Assembly: GCA_024305745.1 (NCBI GenBank) | Contig: JAHRBS010000013.1 | Coordinates: 930,001-994,000 of the forward strand | Length of the DNA: 64,000 bases | Origin: Polyporus tsugae | Lineage: Eukaryota; Basidiomycota; Agaricomycetes; Polyporales; Polyporaceae | Direction: 5' to 3' | Shown: positions 35,123 through 46,063 of the stretch, piece after piece | Position numbering within the stretch: the first letter of the stretch is position 1 | How the letters are laid out: each line of letters opens with the position of its first letter | Made by a program: the position numbers and the translations under genes | The notes under the pieces: generated by a model | The model's database searches: none | Told to the model about the DNA's origin: nothing | Seen by the model: only the letters and a program-made list of their open reading frames with translations

Positions 35123-36280
35123 TTACGAGGTGGCTGGTGCCTCCGCAGTCTTCGGCGCGTCCCCGGTGTGAACGTTGGGGCCAGTCGACGACGGGGTCGC
35201 GCTCTGCTGCTGGGGAACCGACGCCTTGTGCGTCTCGTGGATGCGCCGCGCCTCCTCGTGGATGTCGAGCACCTGCTTGGACGTCGTCGTGTAGAACGCC
35301 TTCACCTTCTGGCCGAATGGCGACGACAGGGCTTTCGAGTAGTACTACACACCACCAAAGTCGTCAACGCTCAGGCGCCAGAAAGGTGTAGGAAACTTAC
35401 GTCGGTTGCGGTCTTGGAAATGCCGCGCTGCTCGTCGACGACCCTCGCCTGCTGCTGCGCCCCGCGGAGTGTCTCCTGCGCCTTGGCCGAAATCGTCTGC
35501 TCGGGTCCAAGCACCTTAGCCCCTACACGAGGCACCAATCATTTCAGCCTCAAAGTCATGTGCAGAAGGGCTCAACGGGCTCACCGAGTTTGGTGTCGAT
35601 GCTGTGGATGTATGAAAGGAAGCGGCCCGAGATGCCGTGTTGCTGGTCGAGCTCGATCGCGCGCTGGAGGATCTGGTCGGAGAGGGTGTACCCCTTTGCG
35701 AGGTACTCGGCGGCGACTTGACAGAGCGCGCGGTTTAAGTGTCCGCCTCTCGAGTACGGGGGAGAATCGGACTCACTTCCTGCGCGGGGCTTGTCGCTCT
35801 GGTCGATGTGCTCGCCTGGGGGTGTGGCGTGCTCGGTCTCCTTGGCGGCGGGGATGGCGTCGGGGAGGTCGGAGACGATGGCGAGGTGGGCGCCGTCAAG
35901 GGTGCCGCCGTTGAGCATGAGCGCGGTCTTGGCCGCGGAGGGCTTGTCGAAGGTGAGCTTGGCGGTGCGCTTCTCCTCGTTGTAGTCTATGTCATTGATC
36001 TTGCCGCAAAACCTGTAAGGGATGGGGAGGAGAGCGTGAGGTCTTGCTTCCTTGCATCCGAGGGAATGACGTGTCATGGGAAGCAGCACTTACGTGAAGA
36101 AGTCGTTGAGATGGGTCTTCGTCGTCGTCGACGAGATGTCAGAAACCTACTCGAGCGTGTCCAAAACAGCATATAATCAGCATATATATGAGCGTTTCGC
36201 GCTGCACCGACCAGACGCGACTATATGCGCGCGATGGGGCAGATAGAAGTTGACGTACGTGGATGATGTTGGCAGACATG
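35123..36280 (-). CDS. vip1: Vip1-like RRM protein
   Basis: RNA-binding protein of the S. pombe Vip1 type. Exons 36280-36260, 36146-36094, 36012-35777, 35716-35585, 35522-35401 and 35344-35123 give 261 residues. The N-terminal RRM starts almost at once (VSDIS, FFTFCGKI as RNP2-side strand, then AKLTFDKPSAAKTAL and GTLDGAHL). The C-terminal half is helical with AAEYLAKGYTLSDQIL, RFLSYI and a long coiled region (AQETLRGAQQQARVVDEQ), as in fungal homologues. The third intron leaves an in-frame alternative if retained. Divergent from the M64 peptidase gene. Confidence 0.88.
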
Positions 36281-36573
36281 GTGGTGGTGGGTGTGAAAGG
36301 TGTGATGGGGATCGATGAAGATGATGGTCGCGGACTTCTTCCAAGTGCCCCTCGACTCCTCGAGAGCAGTCCCCACCATGATGTCACCTCCGTCTCCGCT
36401 CACCGTGATTTACGGCCCCCCGGCCCGCCCTCACCCCGGCCTCGATCGCGTCGCGTCGCGTGAGCCGCGCTCGTTCTCATCGGCCACGACGACGACCACG
36501 GCGGCCGCAAGGTTCTCTGTCGCATATGCAACCCTAATACCCCCACTCTCTACCTGCTACTACCACCGACAGC
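36281..36573. promoter_or_regulatory. Shared divergent promoter, vip1 and M64 peptidase
   Basis: 293 bases between divergent ATGs. No TATA box recognised; CT-rich leader on the plus strand before 36574. Confidence 0.45.
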
Positions 36574-39132
36574 ATGAACTGCGTTCTCCTTGACATCTGG
36601 CTTGTGCTCGCCCTTTGCTTGACATCTGCGCTCGCGGCGGACATCACGGAACGGCCGTATGAGCTTATCGTCCACCGGGAACCAGACACCCTGAAATGCA
36701 CTCATCTCGCACTTCGTGAGACCCAACACTTCAGAGGTCTCACCGACTCGGGATACTTCAAGAGCAAGCTGTTGGAGTCGGGCGAGGAGAGGATCCAGTT
36801 CGTCGCTGAGGCGGAGCAGGCGGTATGGGAGCGTGCTGAGTCTCTATGCGGCGAGCAACATACCTGGGACTTCCATACCCTTATTCGCGCCGAGCCGCAA
36901 GCGCATGAGACAGACCAGGTCGTCCTCCGTCCGCTCCAGGATAATGCTCCCCAACTTGAGGTCTTCCCCCTCATCACATCCGGAGACTCGAGCAACCGCG
37001 TCGACCTGGTGTTCTTTGCGGACGGCTGTAAGACCATATTCACAGTAGTTTGTGTTGTTTGAGAGTTTGAACCTGCTCAACTGCCTCTAGACACGTCAGA
37101 AGAGAAGGACAAGTTCCTCGATGACGCCCTCCGTCTGGCCGAGGATATCTCCAGCAACCAGACATTCTACACCGTCAAGCCTCTTCTCAACTTCTGGGCT
37201 GCATTTGTGCCCAGCAAGGAGGTATGATGTCTACCGTCGTCTGCAATTGCACTCTCAGCGTTTCCCTGGTCTCAGAGTGGGGTCGGGGTTGGTGGTAAGC
37301 CCAAAGAGCAAGTCAAGCCTCACCATCCCCCGAGTTCCAGGGCTGACGTCCTCTTACAATATCACAGTACCGTCTTTGGGCTATACCGCGATGGCACGGA
37401 GCTCCGGGGGGTGTACTACAGCAAACCGGAGGTGGCTCGCGAAGCATGCGACTCCTTAGGCACCCAGTGCGACTACCCGATTCTCATGGGTGCGTCTACT
37501 CGACTTCGTTATACCCTCCGAGCACTGATTGTGCTTCTAAACAGGGAACGATCCCCTCTACGGAGGTGCGTACATGGCTGGCGGTATTCTAGGCACCATC
37601 TTTATCACCCACTGCGATCTGCACATCCAGGGCTCGGTGGAGAGTTTACGTAAGTGCTCGTCTTCTTCCGAGGTGATCGTCAGGGATCATATCTCCGCTC
37701 GCAACAACCTCAGAGTGATTACCCCATCTCTCGCGAACGGACCACTGGTTCTTCGGTACGTACCCAAAGTGGATGAATTGCCTTATGATGCATGAGCTCA
37801 ACGCCCCGCAGGCACGAGCTGGGGCATTCCATCATCGACGTCGGTGAGGAGTACGACGGCGGGTTTGCCTACTTCGGCGTGAACGCGGCGCACAACACTA
37901 CCTCCGCCGGCGTGCCCTGGACGCATTGGCTCTCGCCTGTCCCCCACACCCCCGCCCCCTCCCATTCCCACCCTCACGAAGATCATAAGCATAGCTCCCC
38001 TGCTGAGGAGAAAATCCGTATCGAGCGCTCCGTAATGCCCCTGCAAAACTACGCGTGGACGCTCCTTAACACCTCCGCTGCCTGGTCCACGAAATTCAAC
38101 TCCTCGGGTCAATATGCCTGGCACCTCATCCGCTTCTCGCTCTCTGGCATCCCCGAAGCGTCTGATCTCGTGGTCTCCCTCGATGGCGCGGACCTCCGTT
38201 GGGCGCCGCGCGCGGACATCGGGGTCGACCGGTGGCACTACGACATCGAGTTGGACCGCACGCTTGCAGAGGGCGAACACGAGGTTACATTCACGTTGAA
38301 GAATAAGAAGACGGAGGGCGAGGCGCAGCTGTGCAGTGTCGAGGTGCTCGAATTTGGAGACGAAAGCGAGTAAGTACCCATCTTGTTCACCCTTTTCCCC
38401 GTCGGGTGATGCACGGACCCGAATGCCGCATGTCGGGGATTTGCTGTTCCTCTCTTTGCTGACATGAGTGCTTCGAACAACAGGTTTGTCACCGCTCCCG
38501 GACATTACAGTCTTTACCCGACGTGAGTCTGATTTCCTCTTTTGCTCACCCATGGCGGTATCCCGCAATGTCGGAGATAGCGTACGTCCTCCGAGATATC
38601 GCGTTCTGCGTCTCTTACCTCTCCTTCCCTTACGTATTAACTGATGCTGGCCACTTGCCTATCCGCGCACAGGTTCTCCGAGAAGAACGAGACGACCTAC
38701 CGTCCGACGAACGAAGACTGTCTCATGCGCATCGTCACTACGCCCAACTTCTGCCGTGCCTGCGTCGAGGGCCTCTGGTACGCCCTCCTCCAGCGCGTCG
38801 CGCTCATCGATGGCCTCGCCCCCTCCTGCAGCAACTCCTCTCCTTCCGCTCTCTCCAACGCAAAATCGACGAGGGTGCTGGACCTCGCGCTCGTCCCCCT
38901 CGCGCACCTGCGTGACACGCCTGTCGACGTCAAGGAGGGCTACGCGATCACGTGGATCAAGGACGGCATCGAGGTGCCCGCGTTCGCGAACCGGACGAGG
39001 TTGATCGACGATGGGGACGCACTGGGGAGCTATGTCGTGAAGGTGAGGTACTGGACGGAGGAGGTGCGGGTCGACCCGGAGGGGCTGTTGGAGAGCGTCG
39101 CGGCGGTGACCGTTACGACGCGGTGCTCGTGA
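36574..39132 (+). CDS. Secreted M64 (IgA peptidase-type) metallopeptidase
   Basis: Zinc endopeptidase of family M64, likely secreted or in the secretory path. Ten exons: 36574-37027, 37091-37221, 37276-37307, 37368-37489, 37545-37565, 37631-37649, 37714-37755, 37812-38369, 38484-38522 and 38673-39132, giving 625 residues. A signal peptide (about 1-22, ending SALA) precedes an N-terminal beta domain. The catalytic site is HELGHSIIDVGEEYDGG, matching the family HExGH...EY pattern, with GNDPLYGGLGG upstream as in relatives. A His-rich insert (around SHPHEDHKH) follows, then a beta-sandwich-like C-terminal part. The intron at 37308-37367 has a GC donor; using it restores the conserved KPKDTVFGLY join. 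Confidence 0.88.
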
Positions 39133-39505
39133 ATGGGTAGACGTGGATGAAGGTTGATTGATATGGGATTTATTGGGTGTGTACATACATAGCTAGTCTG
39201 AAGACTGAGTGCTAAGTCTAGAGTCATCGTCATATAGCGGTACTTGAGCGGAACTGCGTGAGAACGACCAGTCTACCGATCCGAAGCGCGCGCCAGGTCG
39301 ACTCCAGTCCTCTCCCAATAAAAGAACCCACCCCAAGGGCAATTGGGCCTTGTTCTTCAATGTAAGTTATATCGTGGCTATCGATGAGACGTGCGTAAGT
39401 ATTCACGCTGGTGATTTTATGAAACTTATATGTCCCACTGTACAGATCCGAACAGATAGTATCGGAAGCCGTATCAACGCCTCATAAATCTTGGATCTTT
39501 CAACT
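39133..39505. other. Intergenic, no gene seen
   Basis: Contains the M64 3' flank and the promoter of the next F-box gene. Nothing else recognised. Confidence 0.4.
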
Positions 39506-41460
39506 ATGAACGCGATCGACGTCTTGGAGGACGTGCGGAGCGCGTTGATCCGTATCCGGGGTTTCACCAGGCCCGATGCAAAGTAGGAAACCATTGATCG
39601 CGTGCGTAATCCCTCTGTTAACACCCCCCCCCCCCCCAGGACACAACCGGATTATATCGAAACAGTGAGAAGTCTTTCCTAGCTTCTCCTGCCGACAGTC
39701 AAGGCTTCACACGCATATTATTTTTCCTTGTGTTGCAGCTGCGGCAGCTCTCGACGATTCTCACTGATTCTTCGTCCCATGTGCGAAACCTCCTCAATGC
39801 AGCGGCCACCATCAACACCCTCCCGCCCGAACTCCTCGCACACATATTCACACTCTACGCAACGGAAACCGTACGGATTGCGAGCATCTCTACGTTCGAA
39901 GCCTACGAGCCTTTCAACTACCCTTCGCCGCGCACCGCGCTCCGCCTTACAGAAGTCTGCAAACACTGGCGCGATGTATCCCTCACCACGCCCTCGCTCT
40001 GGTCTGGAGTAATCTGCGGGGGAAACGACGCAATGCCAACGACACGCTACCTCCACCGCTCCAAGAGCCTCCCGCTGCACGCGATCATTAAAGGCGACCT
40101 CGAGACTGTCGAGGAGGTCCTCGACACGTACCCCTCGCGCATCCAGCACCTCCTTCTCGTCGATAGCACCTCCTGGACGCGCCGCTACGACCCACGGAAG
40201 CTACTGACCAACGTCGCGCCCGACCTGCTCACCTGCACGCTCGACCTCCACTCCTGGCCGCGCGGACCCAGCCTCCCCGAGCTCAGCTACACGCTCTTCT
40301 CGGGCGGCGCCGCGCGCCTCCGCACGCTCTCCCTGCACAGCGCGAAGCTCATCCCGCTCGACAGCCTGCCGAACCTGCGTGCGCTCGCGCTGTACCACAT
40401 CCTTGGCATTCCGTCGCTCCCGCACATCCTCGCGCTGCTCGGGCGCTGCCCCGCGCTCGAGGAGGTGTGCGTCCACTCGAACCGCGAGCCGGCGCGGATC
40501 GCGCCCGACGCGCGCTTTGACCCCGAGGTCGTCGAGCTCCGGCACGTCAGGAAGCTCGCGCTCCTCATCCAGAACTCCGTCTGGCTCTTGGCACATCTCG
40601 CGATCCCCACCACAGCGCTCGTCCGCGTGGACGATATCACCCTCCAGCAGATGTCGGAGTGGCCCAACCTCCCCTCGCCTCCCGAGTCCCCTACCAATGC
40701 CAACCAGAGCACCCTAACCCGCATGCGCGTCTCCTCGCCCAAGGGCAGCCCCATCCACGCCGGGATCGTCGCAGAGCTCCGCATCGAGCTCGCAGGTAGC
40801 GCGCGGGGCTCCGGGGTGTGTCTCAACACCGCCGCGCCATCATCGACGCCGCGCGAGGGGTATGGCGCCGCCGTCCAGAACATCATCTCGAGGAGCGCCC
40901 CGCTCTTCGCGCACGTCACTGTCCTCTGGGCCGTCCGCCAGTCCGCTCTGCTGTGGCCGATCCTGCTCGACCTGCCCGCGCTGCGCGTCCTCGGCGTCGT
41001 CCTCGGAGGCTCAGGCAGCGACGCAGGCGGGCTCGCAGGGCTCATGACCATGCTCACGATAATCTCGTCTGACGGCAAAATCGGGTTCTGCCCCGCGCTC
41101 GAGGCGCTCTGCGTCTGCGATTACGACTACCAGGGACCCGAGAGCGAGCTGCAGCGCCTCCAGGAGATGGTCGAGTCCCGCGCGCGAGGCTCGCGCCGGC
41201 TCCGGCGGCTCGCCCTCCAGTGCGACGTGCTCTGCGCCGGGGGCGCAGGGACGGCGACGTGCTTCGCGGCGATCCGCGAGCACGTAGACCACTTCGTTGC
41301 GGTCCCGCGCGGGCCCGCGGGCTCGGACCACTCGGCCGCGGCGCTCCCGGCGGAGTGGCGGGAGGAATGGGGGTGGGCGGACAACGCGCGCTGGCCGGAC
41401 TGGGACTTCTTCGCGGAGTCCCGCGGGGGCTCGCGGGGCGGTTCTGTGGGTTTGGGGTAG
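39506..41460 (+). CDS. F-box protein, long form
   Basis: Exons 39506-39582, 39640-39664 and 39739-41460 give 607 residues. The F-box is clear: INTLPPELLAHIFTLYA followed by LTEVCKHWRDVSLTTPSLW, the standard basidiomycete pattern. The remaining 480 residues are leucine-rich with irregular repeats, probably a solenoid for substrate binding in an SCF ubiquitin ligase. Intron 1 ends in a run of 14 C residues directly before the acceptor AG. Confidence 0.85.
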
Positions 41461-42415
41461 GATGCTCATGGAGACATGGAGTATGCAGCGAGGCTTTGGG
41501 GCCAAGTAACTTTAGACGTGGTTTCCGTGCTTGACTCCATCATCCATGCATCCTTCGTTCGTGGAGCTCCTTGAAGCAATAGAGTTGGTTGGTTCCATTC
41601 TTCGATTGTGGGTAATTCTATAGCATGCTGCGCAGGGGTTCGAGCGCTCCGTGCATGCAATACGTCTAGGACAAACATCGACGTCAGGGACGCCTGGATC
41701 GGACGCGAATCCGTTTGCAGTAAAACGTCTCTTCTCAGATTCTTGTGGTCTTCCGGGCAACCGCAAGAGACTCGAGGAATGAAGGGATGAATGCAAGATA
41801 AGCGCGGCCATGACCGTGACGGGCTCGATTGAATTGGAGGACACACCCGAGCCAAATTACAGGGACCAGAAGTACTACGGCTAGCAAAGCGAGCGTGATG
41901 GATGCAATAATTTGGACTAAGAAAGTGCGTATGTAAGTAAAGTGCAGTGATACAGTAATACAATCCATGCGCGGTTGCATATCCGTGGAGGTGATAATAA
42001 ATACAACATGTAGTCAGGCGACATCGGCGTCGAGCTGATACTGGACTGAGAGTAGTGTATGATAGATGACAGTGGTGGGAGACCCTGCCCGAGACTTCCT
42101 GCCCGAGGGTTCGAAAGACGCGTTCAGACTGCGCGCGGCCCGCGGCGATGGCGACGCACTCGAGCGTCGCTGAGAGAATGGCGTGGACGTGCCGAAGCGC
42201 TGATTATAGCGTTGGCGACGCCGAGCGCGATTGTAAGATAGGGTAGAGGTCGAAGAGGCTTGAGGGCGGCCGCGTGCGACATGGCGCCATATGGTGTTCT
42301 GGGTTCCGATGTGTGGGTGCTAACACGTTAGGGGCGGCGCGACGACGCGATGCGTGGAAGAAGGATGTGGGGATGGCCAGGGCATGGGCGCGGAATGGAG
42401 CGATGAGTTCGCAGC
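41461..42415. other. Intergenic, no gene seen
   Basis: No supported frame. The 3' flanks of the F-box gene and of the minus-strand microprotein gene converge here. Confidence 0.4.
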
Positions 42416-42541
42416 TTAGAAGAAGATGGGTGCAACGGCGCTGGCGTTGGCGCGAATGACGGTTTGGGGGGATGGACTCGGCTTCGGCTTCGTCGCGGAC
42501 TGCGAGCAGGAGACGGGAGCGGCGAACGCGATGGCCGACAT
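42416..42541 (-). CDS. PVFF-family microprotein, minus-strand member
   Basis: 41-residue open frame from ATG 42541 to TAA 42416, function unknown. It shares with three plus-strand small frames the core PVSCSQSA, a Lys/Pro/Ser linker and the end QTVIRANASAVAPIFF followed by stop. No signal peptide, membrane span or CaaX box. It is too short to trust alone; the matching signature at 49.5, 53.4 and 63.7 kb is the evidence. A TATA box lies about 235 bases upstream, farther than in the other members, so a 5' leader intron is possible. Confidence 0.65.
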   Translation of the reverse strand: MSAIAFAAPVSCSQSATKPKPSPSPQTVIRANASAVAPIFF

Positions 42542-42772
42542 GGTGTGCGAAGAAGATTAGGTGGACTTCAGAAGGGTAGGTTGGTGCAGAGCGTGGACCT
42601 CCGGATTAGGTTGGTTGCGAATAAGGATGGTGGTGAAGAATAGGAGAGGAGATTAGTCGGCTCGACTCTAGATGAGGACCACCCAAGAGGGATTGAGTCT
42701 GGGGGCTCGAAGGAGCGGGGAGGAAAGCGACTGCTCGCAGCGGGTGACATTTGTCGAATGACCCTGCAGCAT

Positions 42773-42779
42773 CTTTATA
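42773..42779 (-). promoter_or_regulatory. TATA box of minus-strand microprotein
   Basis: TATAAAG on the minus strand, upstream of the 41-residue frame. Confidence 0.45.
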
Positions 42780-44354
42780 GCTGCCAGGACAGTTCTCAGC
42801 GCACATCGCCGTGGTCCCGTCACAGAGCTACCTGCGCGATCAACGTCAAGAGAAGCCCCGGCTTCAGACGCCCGACCATGAGCTACGAGAAGCTGGGGGA
42901 GCGCACAGGGTCAAACGCTAGCCGTATAAGACATCAATGGAGCCGTACTCGCCTTCAATACCTCCGGGCAGTGCTTGTCCTGTGCACTCTGCCGCGCAAG
43001 CGTGGAAAGTCCTGGAAAGTCGCCTGGCCATACCGGAAATCATCAGCGGCAATCTGCATTGGGCGCGCCGAGTACGCCTTGAGGCCTCCAAAGGTGGTCG
43101 TGGCTAGCGCTGCCGGGGAGGCTGCGCTGCCAGAGCCCTCGTGAGATCTGAGAAGAATGTCAGGGCCACCGGAGGTGTGCCTTCCGATCGGAATTTGACG
43201 GGCCAAATGGCGCATTGAGCTGTGCAATGCATAATTAAGCTCTGTAGTGCACGAGAGGAGGACAAGGACATTGACTTCCGCATCAAACGGAGCTGGCAAC
43301 TGGGAATACATGTCTGCCATGGGCTTAGATTGACGCTACCCCCGGGCCGCCTAGGTAAGTATTCCTATCCGCTGGGAATTCGCTCTGCCCACAGAGCGAG
43401 TTGTCCCATCGTCAAAGCGGTACGTACAGCGGGAGACAGCTGCCAAGTGGGGAAGGCGCTGGCGAAGATTTAGAGAAGCATAAGCCTAGCTTCGTCGCCG
43501 TCCCAAGACTGTCTTGCTACATCCTCATATCGGTCAGTACTGACGCATACTGGCGGGTCGGCTTGGCTCCTTGTTCGGCACGGCGATTGATCACAGCGCC
43601 TAGTAATAGTAGTAATACGAGCAAAAGAGGACGACGGGACAGGGATGGGGAATATAGGACTGTGACGGAAAGATGGACGTACGCCGTGGAAGAAGGCGCA
43701 TTGAGCGCCTTCTGTGGTGATGACGCAGGATTAGCGTGTTTCATTTGTGTTGTTTCATCATACACGAGAAGTTGAAGCGAGCTATGACGCGGAGCATCAT
43801 CATGATGCCAGCGGTGATAGTTGGGCGACAACCCTGCAGTTGGGTTGGCCAAAGGATTGGTAAGACCAAACATATCCCGGTGAATTGCATGATGCTACTG
43901 GATAGCGAGCGAGGATTGTGCTCGCAATTCCTCTTATTGTGGTACAATGCGTAACTGTATGAGAATGGGTGGTCTTTAGTTGGCTAAGGTTGGTCACAAG
44001 GCGGCCTGAAGCTGCCAGCAGGACAGGCAGACGATGATTGGGAACTCACAGATGCCGTCCGCCTCCGATGCAGCACTCAACCGTTGCAAAGCTGTCGACG
44101 CCAGCATTTTGAGGAGCTTGTCTGCATTAACTTATGGTCCTAAGCCTCGCGATGGCAGGACTGGAGAGATGGATGCAGAGTCGAAGTCAGGTCGATTGAT
44201 GGAGAAGGGACGAGAGAGTTGAACCAGGCGGATCAGTTCGGAGAGCCGTTTGGTTCATTTCAAAAGTTGAACTTGGCTTGGTAAGAATTGGTACTTGTCC
44301 TCAGGCTCGCGATCGTCCGAGTCGCCTCACCGTGGGTGGAAGGTTCCTCCCCCC
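42780..44354. other. Gene-poor stretch
   Basis: No family-recognisable or splice-consistent coding found on either strand. The right end is the quinone oxidoreductase promoter. Confidence 0.45.
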
Positions 44355-44360
44355 TATAAA
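44355..44360 (+). promoter_or_regulatory. TATA box of the oxidoreductase gene
   Basis: TATAAA about 84 bases before ATG 44439, followed by a short CT/CA-rich leader. Confidence 0.6.
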
Positions 44361-44438
44361 TGCAGGTACACGCAATATAAGTTCCCTGTACACACCCATT
44401 CACGTCCTTCTCGCTCAAACCTCGTCCTAGTACCTACG

Positions 44439-46063
44439 ATGCGCGCGATCCTCGTGAAAGACGGCAAGGGCCCCGTCGAGAACCTCTACCTTGGAGAGGC
44501 CGAAAAACCTGTTCCAGGACCGGGAAAGGTCCTCGTGAAGGTTTGGATTTATTTGTTATGGCGTAACGCGATCGCTAACTCTGCGTTTAGATCAAGTTCT
44601 TCGCTTTGAATCGCATGGACATGATCCAGCGCGAGGGCAAGTACCCTTTGCCTCCTGGAGCACCTACCATCCTTGGCATAGAGTTCTCAGGGCAAGTCGA
44701 GCAAGTGGGGGAAGGGGTCTCTGAGTGGAAAGAAGGCGATGAAGTTCTGGGCCTTGCTGCAGGCGTAAGTCCCCGGACGCATGTTGTGTAAACCGTTCAA
44801 ACCGACGCGATTCTGCCATTTTCTCACTCGGGGCGGCGCTAGCATGACTCGGAGCACATGTCCTGACGATGCTTCCATCCCTCTAGGGCGCGTACGCCGA
44901 ATATATCGTTGCGCCGCGCGGCAACCTTATCAAGAAACCAAATCACCTGTCGTGGGCTGAAGCCGCCAGCATACCTGAAGTTATGCTCACAGGTACATGA
45001 TTGTTCAGCTCACCATATGATATGACCACGATATGATGCGGCTTATGAGCGTCCTGCAACGGGGAGATGCATCTTCCTCGGTTCACGCCGCAATGTCCCA
45101 TTTCACAAATCCTCATGGAAATGGTAACTGACATTTTCCGCAGCGTTCCAAGCTCTGGTGGTGCTTGCCGAGGTCAAGGAAGGTGACGACGTCCTCGTCC
45201 ACGCCGGCGCGTCCGGAGTGGGCATTGCAGCAATCCAACTGGCTCGGCTCTATGGCGCGTGAGTCTGGCGGTCCCAAGCGGTTCTTGGCACTGATCATCG
45301 CCTGCTCTTTCCCAGCAAGACGGTGACGGCCACGGCATCTACCAAGGAGAAGCTCGATATGCTGTTGCAGCTTCCGAATGGAGCGACCCATGCTGTAAAC
45401 TACAAGGAACAGGACTTTGCCGAGGAAGTGAAGAAGACCACGGGGGGCAAGGGGGTCGATGTGATCATCGACTTCGTCGGACAGTCTCACTGGAACAAAA
45501 ACATCGATTCACTTGCTTATGACGGGCGTATGACGATGCTCGCCATTCTGAGCGGTAAGTTCTCTCAGATAAACTCGACCGTGTAACCCACCGGCCTGCA
45601 TTGCTGAGCGGAGCCGTCCAGGTGCCGAGGTTTCCAACTTCAGCCTTGTCCCTATTCTTTACAAGCGCCTGAGGATCCAGGGATCGACACTGCGTGCTCG
45701 CTCAGAGGAATACCAGGCAGATCTAGTTGCGAGGTGCGAGACCTGATTGCCCGTGCTCGACCCTATTGTGACACAAGTATGGTTTCAGGTTTAAGCGCGA
45801 AGCTTTCGACCACATTACTGGCGCTGCCGGCGACGGCAAAGTGCGAACTTACATCCACGAGGTTTGCCTCTGTCTTTGTTTTCCAGAGCACATAATCAGT
45901 ACGCCGGGATTAATGATGCTGTTTCAGATTTATCCTTGGACCAAGATTCAGGAGGCACATCGCGAGATGGAGGCGAACAAGAACAGGTTCGCAATTTTCC
46001 GATCGTTGCGAGCGGTGCTAACACCCTGAAAGCAGTGGAAAGATCGTTGTCGAAGTTGTCTAA
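44439..46063 (+). CDS. NADPH:quinone oxidoreductase, PIG3/zeta-crystallin type
   Basis: Zinc-free medium-chain dehydrogenase/reductase that reduces quinones with NADPH. Nine exons: 44439-44540, 44591-44764, 44887-44992, 45144-45258, 45316-45554, 45622-45733, 45789-45861, 45928-45986 and 46036-46063, giving 335 residues, the usual family length. Landmarks: [36 protein letters not shown], the Rossmann turn [20 protein letters not shown] and [18 protein letters not shown] and [13 protein letters not shown] fit the PIG3 subgroup. The catalytic zinc Cys/His set of alcohol dehydrogenases is absent. The last exon has only nine codons. Confidence 0.9.
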
